A DNA stretch of 64,000 bases. Source: Hetaerina americana (Eukaryota > Arthropoda > Insecta > Odonata > Calopterygidae). Shown one piece after another: positions 23,961 through 37,560 of the stretch. A program made the translations under genes and the position numbers. The DNA is taken from positions 6,028,001-6,092,000 of the forward strand of contig JAKTNV010000014.1 in assembly GCA_022747635.1 (NCBI GenBank), read 5' to 3'. The notes under the pieces were generated by a model that saw nothing but the letters and a program-made list of their open reading frames with translations, was not told the origin of the DNA and did no database searches. How positions within the stretch are numbered: the first letter of the stretch is position 1; the number at the start of each line of letters is the position of its first letter.

Positions 23961-25440
23961 ATGCTTAGGGACCGAAATGTAACAACCGTGCGTGCGTACA
24001 TTTGACGGCAAATCACCGCAACAATTAGTCCTCATATGCAATCGCAACTTAGCATTGGAAGGGCCACCCTGAGCCGTGAAAAGCCGTGGCTTAAAAATTT
24101 CAAACGCAAACGAAGGAGCGAGTATGAAAACTCATACTTTTATTTTCACAAAAAAGCATGAGTGGCTATATTATAAAGAAAAATCACACCCTTCCGTTCC
24201 TCACGTTGATATAGGTAAAATAAAATCTTACGGTAAGCAATGCAGTCAAAGTGAACAATAAGATCTTTTAAGTTATTCATTCGATATTCCTCATCTCAAA
24301 TACAGAGCTCCAACAAATGCAATTTTTCTGCCTAAGCCTAAGGAAAATGATTTGAGACTTCTAAGGTTCTATAATTTATACACGTACTTGACTCACCTAC
24401 AGGACCACTTCTCTTCCAAACCAAATAAACCAACAGCAAACACTCACCTGGAAAGAAACAAAACCACGATAAGAAATTTATAATACAAAACCAACGTATC
24501 CAATAGAATTACATAATTAATTACTTTTTAGACGCTGAGCGTATCTCCGGTGCTAATTAGGTGGCTAAAATGCTTTAAAGATAGTCAAATAAATATATAT
24601 ATATACTGCGATTAAAAATCAAAATGGAATATACTAGGCAAAACTTGTCGGTTGAGCGATTGGTTAGGGGAAGATTTATGATCTTGAGGACCAAGGCTGA
24701 GAACTAGTGAACAGCGACTGGAAGAACTATCACACGCCTTACACTAAAAACCTCTGTAATATTCTATATACTGTTATTATTCGTATTATATCGGTTGAAG
24801 TGGTTTTATTTCGGATGAACAAAGCCTATACGATTGCACGTAGAGTAATACATTCACTTGTCTCTCCTAATAAAAACACCCCCAGGCTTTCATTCCGGCC
24901 AACATCCCTATTCTATTCCTGCCATATTTATATTTTTCTGTCTATTAATTCTCCCCTCTTTCACTGTCTTCAGCATCCTTTTCCCAATCAAAACGCTTTG
25001 ATTCCTGCCTCCTTTGAATTTCTCCCAAAAATCCTCTCTCCTTCCCGCCATGCCTAGCCCTCCCTCGTTTTTTTCCCCTCTGCTCATTTCCCCATTTTCC
25101 GTACTTCACATTCATATTTCAAAAGCCTTCAAATCTACGCCCATCATCTTGCTACAATTACCATTTTTCCACGCCGTAAAAAAATCACTCTCCATACTAA
25201 ATTTTTGAGAAGCCGTTTCTTAATCTCCTTACTTAACCCTGTCATAAATACTTTCCTCCTAGTGTTTATATATTTTACTTATAAAAGAGTTAATAATGTC
25301 TACAGGAAAACCGTATATGAGTTTCAAGAACAATTTTCAATCAGCCAACATAAGCGAGAGATTCCATCCCGCGATAGCGAAACGTACTACTATTTTGTTC
25401 GACGGTGAACTCAGGAGTTCAAAAGGATGCAGTCGGCAGT
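23961..25440. other. spacer, pyrimidine-rich from 24.88 kb
   Basis: The plus strand between about 24880 and 25190 is C/T-rich (TCC, CTTT strings), and a 116-codon frame there is a consequence. A short TA run lies at 24593-24605. Nothing else is supported. Confidence 0.4.
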
Positions 25441-26400
25441 TTTAATTTGATTGTTTTGCGGTCGGAGGGCGAAGGTGAGCGGGGCTTGGAGGGGGTGCAC
25501 GCATCAATAGGCTCTCGAAGAGGGAGAGCCGCTCACGCATAGTAACAAGGAGAGCACTCGTAAATGCGTGTTCCGCGCACACCTGGATACAGTAGCCGCG
25601 CTGGCTAAGACGTGCGATTCGCACACGCCGGGGACGAGGGAATCAAACGTGGAGGCTACTTCACGGGATTTACATATTCCCACCTTTCCTCTCTCTTCTA
25701 AAACAACCTCAATCCCCACTTTTTCACCCTATCGCATTGATTGGGGAGGTTGGGTGTAGGAATGCGGTGTGGAGTTAAACGTGCGAGTGTGCGGAGGAAA
25801 GATCGGGGGGAGGGAGGGGGATGATGGGCAGAGCCGGGGAAAACTCCGGACTAATCTCGAAAGGGATGCTCGCGGAAAACTCAGGAAACTCTGAACTACC
25901 CCCCCCCCGCCCCTCACCGCTCACACACACTCCCCCATTTTTTCTGGGACTCCCGGACCCCTTGATTCCGGAGAGCGGAAACTTGTACCTCCGCGGAAAC
26001 CGAAAGCACGCTCGCCCTCGAAAACTCACCGCAAGCTCAAACCGCTCGTCTGGGTGGCGAGAAGCAGGAAAGGGACGGACAGAGATAGCAAGGGATGGGA
26101 GGGAGAGTGGAAGAGACAGGTCAGCGGTGGTGAGGTGGTGGGCATTAAAAAAAACATGCAAGAGGGAGGAGATGGGGGTGAAGATTCGGTTCGGTCGCCG
26201 AGAGTGGATCCACAAGATTTCCCGACGTCCAAGTGTGAGTGGCCCACGTCATTACGCGCAGGGGGGAGGGACTTCAATTGCGACGATTCGACGGCGTGCG
26301 TAAGCGTGTGTGAGTGTGTGGCTAGCGGAGAGATAGGGGGCGGAGGTGGTTCGGGACGGCCGTTTCATTTGCATTGAACGCCGCGCACATGAGCGGAATT
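25441..26400. other. GC- and CpG-rich island with G-runs
   Basis: The largest CpG-containing island on the left half, with G runs at 25805-25825, a C run at 25898-25910 and G-rich DNA to 26350. Frames on both strands (up to 160 codons) overlap each other and lack domains. An island of this kind can mark a promoter, but I see no TATA, initiator or exon structure I could defend. Confidence 0.4.
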
Positions 26401-27440
26401 GAAATCGCCCCACCACATCTCCCGAAGAGCTGGTGAAGCTACCGGCGAAACCAAAAGGCAGACCTATTTTTAACTCTGATCGCCTCCGTCACCATGAGAT
26501 GCAATGAATACGATTATTAAGTTTTTCCGAGCAGCCCCATCAAGTGAACCAAATTAGAAAAAAGTTTGGATTTTTTGAAAAATTTACACTTGGAACGAGT
26601 TTTTTTGTTATTTTTTCAAATTTTTAACTAAGTTCCATCGAAGAGTAAAGAAAGATCTTTTTTTATATTTTTAGTTTATGATCGTAAATTTTGATACCAC
26701 TCAGTAATGAATAGAACAAACTGATTTTAGTAACAATTAATAACGCTTTACGAATTAAAACAGAGGAGGCGACAATTTTATACAAATTAACTTTGAATAC
26801 ACCAAAGCAACATTCAAGCAAAGCTGTAGTCATTAGCACTGAACAAAAGGCGAGCTACGGAATTAGCCAGGGCATTTGTAAAAGAGCACATTGATTTGAA
26901 CGACATACTTTTTAAATACATTTGAAACAGTTAATACAAGTAAATGCTGACGCCTTATCTTAATTATTTATGCACATACATCATAATTAAAGCAATACAA
27001 GTCACAAATCTTCCTGATATTTGACATTGTACGAAAACAGGAGGGATGAAAACTAATAGATTAAGACCCAGAAACCTTTTAGCACATGGCGGCTGAGGTC
27101 TGCCATTAAGTTTTCTAAATTGAATGAAGGAAAAACATTAACTCCGAAGGATTTTCAATTTTATCGAACATTTAATTCGTTTGCCTTAAATCCCAATTTG
27201 GTCAACGCGCTAACCTCACCCCACCCAAAGCTCTTCCCCTAAATTAATTAAGGGCGTTAATGAACCGGAGAAGGGACTCCATTAAATAACTTTTAACCGA
27301 AGGAAAATGACAAAGGTGAGAGTATGGGGGGAGTTCCAAAAAAATTGACGACGCAATTCCGCAAATGAAGCCTATCGCCCGCAAAACCCTAGGGACAGGA
27401 AGGTCATGTGGGGTGCGTGAGTGCATAACCTCCTCGGGAA
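26401..27440. other. AT-rich spacer, nothing recognised
   Basis: Includes T- and A-rich runs near 26560-26680. No supported feature. Confidence 0.5.
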
Positions 27441-27479
27441 ATGACGAAAGCGTTATTGCGGCAGTATTGCGTCGATAAC

Positions 27480-27514
27480 GGGGGTTTTCGGAGGGGGGCG
27501 GGGTGGGGGGAGAG
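27480..27514 (+). other. G-rich tract with G-quadruplex potential
   Basis: Five consecutive G at 27480-27484 are followed, after a short TTTTCGGA stretch, by G6, C, G4, T, G6. Four or more runs of at least four G within about 31 bases meet the usual G-quadruplex pattern. Confidence 0.6.
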
Positions 27515-27520
27515 AGAGAA

Positions 27521-30499
27521 TTCAATAAGAAATTCTGAGAGTGGGTGAAAACTGTCGGGGGCGGCAGATTAAAGTCCCCGTTAGTTGGAGGGATCATCTC
27601 CTGAACATTACACCAGCTGATGACGACGTAAAAAATATATAAAGGGGACAGGAAAGAGTCATTACGTCGAGGAGGTGTTTGGAATTTAAGGGGAAGGATA
27701 AAAAAGTTCCCCGAAAAGTGCCGGTTGTCTCCTGAATAGCTTTTAAGGGTAGTTTATTGCAGACGTGTTAAGCTGGCCGGGCACGGAGGGGTTAAAGTAA
27801 GAGGGTGAGAAATTGGGGGAGGGGGTTGCGAGAACCGAAAATTCTACCAAAATGGAAGACTTTCTTCGGGATAACAATTCAATCAATCGATACGCCCGGC
27901 TACGGCTGAACGATAAAGAAACGGGGAAGGAGCAGAATTCACCGGCGGAATGGGCGCCCCATTAAGCGCAAAAGCTCGACTTGTTCCACCTACTTCGCGC
28001 GTCAAAGCAAATAGCCGACAACCCTCTACGCGTAAGTTCTCCCGTCTAATTGAATAAGGGAGAAATGATCATCTCAAACTACAACCTCCGAAAGGCTGTG
28101 ACCAATAAATTCCAAATATCAAACCCATACCCAAGTGCCGAAGGGCGAAATTCCATTTATTTCGTGCATTTACTTGAATTGAACATTGATTTATAAATTT
28201 CTATTTATTGAAGCATTCCTAGATTTTTCTTTAATTTTTGCACAAAAATTATCCCGAAAGATATATATTCACCCAAGATGCAAATAATGAATCCATATAA
28301 GCCCCAGAGAAACATTACATTTTAATTAAAAGTTAAGCTGCACATTATACAACTTTATGGAGAAAAACCAAGTTTTTTTATATCAATGAAAACTGCAATT
28401 ATGAGATGGATTCAGGAAATATATCCTAAATGACACATCTTTCGAAATTGACGGGTCACTCTTTGGGTCGCAGGTATTAGCACTAACTACCGGCAAGAAC
28501 AATTTATGGTGTCTCCGGCAGGAAGTACTTAAATTAACAGGCGGGACTGCAATGCACATCATCTCCTTTAAGAGACGAGAAACCATAAAACGACTTAAAC
28601 CCCCTAAAACCGTTCTTAATACTCATAAATGTTTTCGGGGTTTCCGCGCAAAAAGGCAACTAAAGAGCTCTCTGATACGGCGCACGGATAAAAGAAATGA
28701 GGCGACTACAAACTCATAACGATGACCTCAAAGATGTCGGAGTGCAGAAAGTGAGTCTTATATCACGACAGAGGAGAGGGGTGGGGGAAAGAGAGAGTGA
28801 GAGAACGGGCACATAAAAATGTTTTCTTTTATTCTACCCCCGCATGCCCTAGGGGACAAATTTACACACGTTCCACCACGTTATCGACACTTGATGTCGA
28901 ACGGTTTTAAATAGATCCGCTGGTGGTGGGAAGTGATTCGGATAAACTAGATGATAAAATCTTTCGCGCACGATTCGCGTCGTTCCTTCACATACAAATG
29001 CACACAAAAGTTCTGGCGAGGCATTCACGTGGAGAGGGAACTGTACGATTTGTCTCCGTCGGTCGATCGCCGCGGAAAATCTTCCCGTGTCGTATCCTCT
29101 TGAGACAATTTCATAAACATGCTTCGGGTCGCACCTGCCAAAGTTGGACAAATCGAACGCCACAAAAGGAGCGTGACTGATGCACAAAGAAAGCACGGAT
29201 TTACTAGAATTGAAGGGAGGAGGAAAGGGAAAGAATAGATAAAGAGGGTTGAGAGACATTGATCCTTTCTGACGTGGTTTCTACCGAATGAATATGAAAC
29301 CCCACAGCGATGATTCCACAATCCCACAATTCTATTTTTTTCTAGGGAGTCAAGTTTTGATGAGTGACGGAGTAACCTCGTAAAACATTACCATAAAGTG
29401 AGCAATCCAGAGTTGTCCTTACACGGACCAACGAGTGTGCAAACGGAAAATGATGAAAACGTCTTTATAGCTGCGAAAATTGCACCTTGGTGAACATGGT
29501 TAACAAATTCCAGGGAAAAAGATTGAAAGGTCATAATATTTATATAGATTTATGCTCATCCGCTGAGTATACGGTTTACTGCCTGAAATCTATGCTATCA
29601 TATAATTTTGATGTGTCAATAAATCCCACATTTTGACTTTCGCGTTTGGAAAGGCCCTTTTTTTTGAATGGGTTTTTCTAAGTATTCCACCCAAAAAAAA
29701 ATCACGGACACGCCAACTAAACGAAATTCAGGAAGCATCCTTCCTCCACTGTTACTTTTATCGAACGAAGCAATCCACAAACTGTCCCTATCTACATGGT
29801 ATCCTGCAAACCACAACTAGGGTATGTGGTATTCAACACCGGGAAAGGGACATCCAAAATTAAATTAGCCTTAATTTTTAGTTAAAATAAATACGTAAAA
29901 TACGTCAAATAACTGAGGTGATGATGAATTTAGGTCCATGCACTACGGTATCTAAGTGAGATTTACTTCTCTAAGCATATGAGAGGAGCTGTTAGTAGCA
30001 AGGACAGTAAGGTTGAAATAATAAAAACATACTTGGAATGAAAAAATAAAAACACTTTTCCCCCAAAGCGTGGTCGGATACACATTCGTTATCGTTCGTG
30101 GTAAAAATAATTTCTTAAATCTGTTGATTTTAAATTTCAACTATTTGATTTTACTATCATGATCGTATCAGCGTGATCCTATGGGATCAATAGTGTACTT
30201 TCAACATCATCGCTGAATAAGAGACCCGCTTCCAATTTATGCAAGGGATTAAATCTGTTATTTAACCTTTACTCCTTGAGTGATTACTAACTTAGCTCCT
30301 AGGACAATCTAAATACGCTGGTAAATTATCACAGCAAACGTTTCACAAATCTAGATCCTCTACGCGCCACACGAAACGATGCTCCTGGACCCAATTGTAA
30401 AACTAGCTAACAGCACATGAGAGAACAAGTGGGGGAAATGGCCTCGAAAAGGTTTTCTTTATCGTTCGGTTACTGGAAGTGATAAATGGGCATTCATAA
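27521..30499. other. mixed spacer, nothing recognised
   Basis: GC-richer to about 28010, AT-rich after that, with a moderately GC-rich patch near 28760-29170. The 136-codon minus-strand frame at 28849-29259 has no domain. No RNA gene or repeat is supported. Confidence 0.45.
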
Positions 30500-30545
30500 C
30501 TTTTATGCCACCACAGACGTAATTTTTATGCCACCACAGACGTAA
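30500..30545. repeat. 23-bp tandem duplication
   Basis: The unit TTTTATGCCACCACAGACGT with flanking bases occurs twice head to tail with at most one difference. Confidence 0.9.
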
Positions 30546-30610
30546 AGACCTGCATGGCAATGACAAACGGTATTTCCATGCAACTTAAATCCAAAATTTG
30601 ATGTTTAAAC

Positions 30611-30830
30611 ATACTTTATTTATTTATTTATTTTATTTATTCAGTATAAGTCCGAAAACAGCGCATTCTGGCCTTTACATCGAACTATTAACAACGATAA
30701 CAATGATCACATTTACAAACACCCAAGCCCTAGGTGGAGGAAAACTCACCCAGGCGGGAATCGAACCCGCGACCCTTGGAATGGCAGACGTGGACGTTAC
30801 CCCGCCGCCACCGGGGTCGGCACTTACATA
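30611..30830 (-). mobile_element. tRNA-derived SINE (family 2) with TAAA-type tail
   Basis: On the minus strand, an A-box-like TGGCGGCGGGGTAACG (about 30805-30820) is followed by a perfect B-box GGGTTCGATTCCC (30756-30768). A roughly 100-bp body follows, ending in an AATAAATAAATAAATAA tail (30614-30641). Head, body and short-repeat tail in that order define a SINE. The body is unrelated to SINE family 1 at 15.6 kb. A 91-codon frame over it is incidental. Confidence 0.85.
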
Positions 30831-33800
30831 CTTCGGAACAACATACTCTTTGGTGTTACAACATGATTATTAAATAAGTAAAAATTATCAATTAAGTTTC
30901 GCCACGAGGTGCTTTCAAGGTACTATTGCTAGTAATACTTTATCTAACAAACTACTCATACCACTAAGTTTAAACTTCTTTCACTTCTCGACATAATCTC
31001 TCCGTAGATGGAGACATTTTTCCCAACATCTATGTGTTTCTTTTGCCCTCAGGAAAAATGTCTCGTCCGTGGTCCCCAGGCTTGTTTCTGGGCTCGTTCT
31101 CACCCAATTACGTTATTCGACCCGATTTGAACTTCTGCACTTACGAATTTATATCAATAATCACGCCATAATCGAATATCTCACTGAATAGAGGACGAAT
31201 TTCGATGGGTGTGTCAAAGAGTAAACGGATGATTACGCACTAGTCGTGTGCACCTCGTTGCCACTTCAAGAACTGAAAACGCTTCTCACCTTACGGGAAA
31301 CCATATTAACTCTTTTCACACTATGGAGTAACCATTTATGTTCTCTATTAGAAAAGATTAGCCCCCTATTTTATGCTCAACCGCATCTTAACATCTACTC
31401 CCAGTCCCGAGGAAACAATGGGGTTACCTTAGAGCAAGAAGAGATGTCGTATTGTAATTGTATATCAAAGATGGTCGGTGTTTTATAGACGATAAAACGA
31501 ATAAAATCGGCTGAAGAGGAATCCTGGAGTATGTTTGGCCCTCCTCGTAAGGCAGTGCAGACACACGCGCCACTGGTGCGTCATTACTGGTGCAGATGGC
31601 CATAAACAAGTGAATTCCAATTGATCGAGCATAGGTATGGCGGTGGAAAAGTTGGCGAGCACAAACACGGGACGTAGGCATGGTCATATCTCCGTAATGC
31701 GTCGGTTGATCGAACTTTTAATGGACGGCGTGACTCGATGGGGAGAGAATTTGGGTTTTTTTTTGGCAAAGGGAGGCATCTCGAATCCACGTAGAAATAA
31801 AAAATATCCCTTACCCCACATAGCGAAACCTTCCGAGAACGATTCCCCTGGACCGGGAAGAAGAACGACCGGAGGATTCTTTCCAGACTGCCGGAAGATT
31901 GGGTCTTACATTTAAATGTAATCCTAAACGGGGAGAGTCCATTTGCATAATTCCTATCCCGACTTGTGTTCTACGAATAGGAAAAAAAATTCTTCGCCAA
32001 AAACAATCCAGAAAAAAAATGTTGCAAAAACCTATAGATCAGCCTGGCCCATTTGGGACCTCAAGTCGCAATTTTGCTCTGTAAAAAGGAAAGGTATCGA
32101 AATAGCCCATTATTTACGAAGGAATTGCAGGAGGAGGGAAAGATGAGCAATAAAAGTAGCAAAGTCTCAGGATCAAAATTACCGACCCATTATCAAACGA
32201 TGAATGAAATTTTTAATATGCTATACGTTGGTCAAACGCTGGGGGAAGTATTGGTAAACTACACAAGATTTGCCAATCACGGCAAACGGAACATACAGCG
32301 AAGAACCAAACACCAGAAACTATACACAATATTGTACATAGTTTATGGTGAGATATGCTCTCTCATCATCGCGGCTCAAGGGCTCCCTAGCTCCAGAGTT
32401 CCAACACTTTGAGGAAACATAAAAATTTTAATTTTTCACCGACGGATGAAACAATTACGCCATGGACCACGCTGCTAGAGCAACTTTAATATCAACGAAA
32501 GTAAAACGATATCATTTTATCACTCCTGATTCTCCAAATCATACTATCTTTATCCCGACAGTGGTTTACAGTATTTGCATTAAAGAGGAAAACAGAACTA
32601 CGAACGGAACTACGCTTCTTATACATACGAATATACAAATAATTCTCAGCGCTAGGGTCAAACTAATACGTCACCACATGCCGCCGCCTTAATTTGGTTT
32701 ATTTTCAACCTCGGTAAGAAAAAAATATGACTGGTCAGCGTGCAAAAGAGAGAGGTTAGCCTTCTCACAACAATCCCATGACCTCCGTGGCAATTCTCGA
32801 TCAGTCAGATGTTGATATCACTCCTGTACCACCCTCACATCTACTGCAGAACGGAGGCCCTTTAACACCACACAAACATATGCACAACTCACTGAATTCT
32901 AGCCGTTTAAACAAACAAGCAATCAATCACCACTGGCATTTCCAATTTCAACTGGCAGTTAGGACGGGGAAATTTGATTATCAAAGCAAACAAACATGAG
33001 CTACTTTGTCCCTTAGCACAAGGGAAACATCCTCGAAAGACTGGTGAAGAATAAAAGGCTCTTTTTTTATCAATTAACGAACCAAGGGCATAATTACGCT
33101 AGATTGATCTCCACAATTGAGTCCTTGAATAATTCGGACTGAATATATTTTTTAAACGTTAACAGGATTCCATATCCTGAGAAATAAAATGCTTTCGATT
33201 AAATGCCTTAATTGAAAAAAACTCATGTAAAAGTAGCAAAGACCTTTCATTAAATAACTTTCTTGGGAGTAGATTTTGTTATTTTTTTCATCAACTTCGA
33301 GGTTACGAAAAGTTCAATTTCTTCTCAAAAAAAGAGATTTAAAGAAAGGAATCCTTTACACTCCATAATAAACATCAGAAAAGGGCGCACTCTGAAGTCG
33401 CTCTCACTTAAGTCGATTCAGAATCCTTGGACAGATCTAATTTCAGTCAAGAATATGAAATTGGTTTTCGAGCTGTCATGCTATGCATTGAATGAATTCC
33501 ACATTAACGATATGCCAGTGGAACTGCTTTAAAAAAGTCACCGAAAACATTATGACATAGATTTAGTGTCAATGTTGAAATATGTACCTTCTTCAGCGAT
33601 AGTACTTGACCCTTAATTACCCTATTTCTCAGGTTCCTTCGCATTGACCTTTTCACTCAAATATCTCCCCTTGAGAGCATTATCAAGGCGTTATTTTTCA
33701 TAAATGACACTCAATTATCTAACGAAATGTTGTCCCTTTCTTCACTTGGTTAGAGACTACTAACAAATTGACCAGATTTGGCACTCCAATACACATAAGA

Positions 33801-33851
33801 ACAGCGGGATAGCAAAAACCACGGAATTTCAATCATTATATGTGAGCTCGA
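30831..33851. other. AT-rich spacer, nothing certain
   Basis: Short open frames only. Near 32776-32830 a stretch faintly recalls the inverted anticodon-arm region of a tRNA-derived SINE, but no B-box survives. Confidence 0.45.
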
Positions 33852-34596
33852 TCCAATAAATACGCGAACTGGTGCAACCTGGCGGTCATGACGCGGACTG
33901 AAGCCCCGCGCACTATCGGCGCTAGTTAGGTTAGACACAAGGAGCGGATCGTCGAGCTGTGTATTTGGTGCCGGTTGTGTTAGTTTCTGTTGCCCTTGTT
34001 TTTACAGTTAGTCAGAAATGGAAGTTGACGAAATCACGGAGCATCGAATCAACATCAAGTGTTTGGTGAAATGCGGTAAAATTCAACAAGAAATTACTGA
34101 AATGTTGACAGCTGTTTACGGTGATAATGCTCTGAAGTAAACATCCCTTTTCAAGTGGATTAAATCAAACCGAAAAATTAAGAAAAAGTCAATAGAAAAT
34201 CAAAGTCATGCTTTTTTCCGAAAGCACAAACAGTAAATGCTTAGTTCTACCTTAGAGGTCTCAAGTGTCTGAGAGATCGCGTGCGAACAAATTTGACTCA
34301 ATGCGATGGATGGATCTTTCACCATGATAATGCTCCTACAAATTCAGCAATGATTGTTCGCCATTTTCTGGAAAAAAATTCAATCACCATCCTTGATCAT
34401 CCTCATTCGCCAGATCTCGCCCCCTGTGACTTTTTTCCTTTTCCCAAAATGCAAAAATGTATTGAGAGGACATCACTGGGAAGATGTGGACAAATAAAGC
34501 AAGACGAATGGAGATAACTTTGGAGGGGAGAAAATCGATGTAGACTTAATTTTGCAAAATTAAGTTTTTATGGCCTCAGTTCGCGTATTTATTGGA
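33852..34596 (+). mobile_element. mariner element, internally deleted, with TIRs
   Basis: Perfect 20-bp terminal inverted repeats (TCCAATAAATACGCGAACTG at 33852-33871 and its complement at 34577-34596) bound 745 bp. A typical mariner is about 1.3 kb. From 34018 the N-terminal helix-turn-helix region is readable for 40 codons (EHRINIKCLVKCGKIQQEI) up to a stop at 34138. The C-terminal half restarts near 34255 with HHDNAP (34320-34337) and SPDLAPCDFF (about 34406-34435), the second and third aspartates of a D,D34D transposase. The spacing between them is one residue short. The middle, with the first aspartate, is deleted. A TA target duplication is not clear on the left. Confidence 0.9.
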
Positions 34597-37560
34597 CATA
34601 CCTAGAATTTCCACTTTAATAAATAGTAATTTTTTTGCGCCACCGGGAGGACGAAGGATGGTGAAGGAATGGGAGTGACGTCGGCTCGGGCACGTCATCC
34701 AAACAATTCAGCGACCGTGACACCTAAATTCTTAAATTCGAGGGCAGAATTTTCTTTTTTCGGTGTTAAAGGAAAATAAAACTCGGCCTATTCGCTCCGT
34801 CGGCGACGGAGTATGGTGGAAAAGGGGGAAGCCTTCCATTCCTGAAGGAACATTTCACTAGGGGCGGGGATTAATATTCGATTCGGTCCAAGGAGCGACC
34901 TCCTCCACACAAACGCCCGCGAAGATGAAACGAACTCTTAATGGAGGAATTTTTCTCCGGTGGTAAGGGTTCTGGGGAGAAAGAAAGAGATGGAGAAGTC
35001 TCCACTCTCAAAGGAAAGGGTTAATAATGGAGAAAGAACACACCGGAACGTCTAGGGGTATCGGAGAAGTTCGAGTAGTGCCCTCGTGTTCCTTTGCTCC
35101 CTTTCTCCCTAGCGGTATTTCCCCGTCGAGGGGGACCGGGTGAAAAAGCTACCAAAGACCGCATCTATATTCGCTCTCAATTTCAAATTTTCCCTCGCTT
35201 CAAAAGGAGTGACAGGCGTGTGGACATAAAGTCCTGAAAAATTCTTTCTCCTCCTCCTCCTCCTAAATTGTAGAAATAAAATGGCGTCAGCTAAAATTTT
35301 CCATGGCGAACGAATTCCGACATTGAGACCTCAACAGACGCGACAGCTACATGCTATGCCTGCCACAACATCAGAAAAGTTTGTCTTGAGTTTCCCCCGA
35401 AATGATAAATATTTAACGTAGCGCTTAACTTATTAAACTGAGATTATGAAACATTTCAACCTGATCTAAATTATTCTTCCGGTAATCGGTCCGGAGATGA
35501 TATTTCTCAGTTGAATAAAGTGCAAGATTAGGAAGAAACTATTTTATTGAGAATTATTTTTTACAAATGAAATCACTTCATTTGGCCATAAAATGAAAAA
35601 CAAAAATACCGATAGTAATAACCCTAAAATATGATGTAAAATAAAAATCTTCAAAGTGGTCTCGAAAACTCCGGTGAAGCACTGAAATATTTCTGCAATT
35701 GTTAATTAATTGAGAATGGCCTGAATACTTCAGATCCGTAGTCTACTCATATAATTTCCTTTAAATTTATTTATCTGACTAGACATTTCAAGTCACTTTA
35801 CTCACCGAAAAATACCATAAAAGGTGTGTGACATCCGGAAGGACACTTGTAAAGTACGAGTACTACCTAAGGATTATTTGCCGCTATTTTTACAATGAAC
35901 CAAGGAGGACGGAGGAGAAAGGCTCAATCAAATGCTTTGTATTGGGTTCTCCGGTCAAAGAAAGGGAGTGAGTTCACCGAAAAAAAAGGTCGCAAGTTCC
36001 AATTACGATTCAATGGGATGCTAAAAACGTCGAAATTTTAAGTTGGGATGATATGTTTTAAAAATGAGTTTAAAACTTCCAACAGCAATGTTTATTGGAA
36101 ATGTTTCAAAATGCAAGAGCAGGAATTTATCATGATGGAAGAACAGGCGAAAGTGTTTAAGTGGATGAAGGAAAGACAATAATTTGCGTCGTATGGGAGC
36201 ATTGAAATGAATCAAAAATTCCGACATAACGAACACCAAACCTCAAAAGAATTTCAGAGAAAATAGTATTAAAGCGCGGGCAATGTTTGAAAGTTCAAAA
36301 TGTGTAACAAAAGAACTAGACAATTTTTCTTCTGAACTCACTTATTTCTCCAGGAGTTCTCTTTTCCGTGGAACGAAAACTCCAAATTCCATAAAATTAA
36401 ATAATGATAATATCGATTCCCTACGTAACGAGAAAAATCGATTGATGTTGAAAAACGCTTTGAAAAACTTCCTCAAACCACGAAATATTGCGAGAAAATA
36501 CTCAAACATTCAAAGCAATAAATTGTACCCCACCACGACATGATTTTATGCCATTGCATTTTGAATTTTTATCCGCATAAATATTAAATTTAATGAGTAA
36601 CGTTAAAAAAATAAGTTTCCGTCATAATCCAGCATAAATCTTGAAAAGGGAAACTTGACGATGGAAATGTTTCGAGGAAAAAATATCCATCGGAGGAAAG
36701 GAAAGAGGGAATTCCAAGGGATATTGACGGTGACAAGGTAGCGACGGGGGACAAAAGAAAGACGATCGCGATCAAAATTTATATCCAACATCGGCTATTG
36801 GAAGCGACAGAGAGCGGAGAAGCAATCTTTGGAACCCAATAAAAAGTAAAAATGGCATCGAAAATTATCCTTGAAAAGGGATTCAACTGCGCCGAGATTT
36901 TTACGTATATTTTTGTTCGAAAAGTCTTATTTTGCTCTAAGTTGTAAATTTCACCGCTCTCAGCAATTCCATTACACCAATTCCCCTATACCTTTAAAGT
37001 ATACCTTTTTTTTAAGATGCTGACACTCCAAATCTTTATCTCTTGTGGGTTGACCTAACGACTCGAATGATAAATGTTTACTATTCACATATGAACATAA
37101 ATATAGCTATTGTTCATGGTACATATTTTATACCTCGAATGTTTCTTAATCTCATGCATGATAATCGCTTTTCTCAAAGTATAAAAATAATTATTATTTC
37201 CTTCCGCCACGTGGATTTTTGCTTCGGGTTGAATCTCAGTGCTTACACATCAAATATATTTAAAAATGTCCTCTTTCGCATCTCCCATTGCAAAATTTCT
37301 TCGAGATAAAGACAGACTTTACACATTCGCCAACTGCTGAGAAACTGACTGAAGGAATGCTTCTTATGACGCTCCTTATACTGTGAAATGATGATTCAGA
37401 AAGTTGGACGAACACAAATTACGTAGGCGATTAAATGGAGGCTTATGGTTTTTTTTCACAATTATTTTCCTTAACGTTTTATTCACTAATCAGGCCATTA
37501 ATCAAGAATCTTATAAAAACGGCTCACCACCTGAACTCTCCCATGGTGACAAAAAGACAA
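34597..37560. other. spacer, nothing recognised
   Basis: GC-richer with purine runs to about 35270, including a CTC triplet run near 35250-35264, then AT-rich. The 86-codon frame at 36283-36543 has no domain. Confidence 0.45.

Noticed and set aside
24640..24700. tRNA A-box-like stretch near GGTTGAGCGATTGGTTAG
   Set aside because: No B-box at the expected distance and no cloverleaf.
27614..27640. CTGATGA box followed by an A-rich stretch
   Set aside because: No stem II and no GAAA; the match is to the seven-base box only.
32776..32830. Possible inverted tRNA-SINE remnant
   Set aside because: It resembles the anticodon-arm part of such SINEs but both promoter boxes are missing; too weak to annotate.
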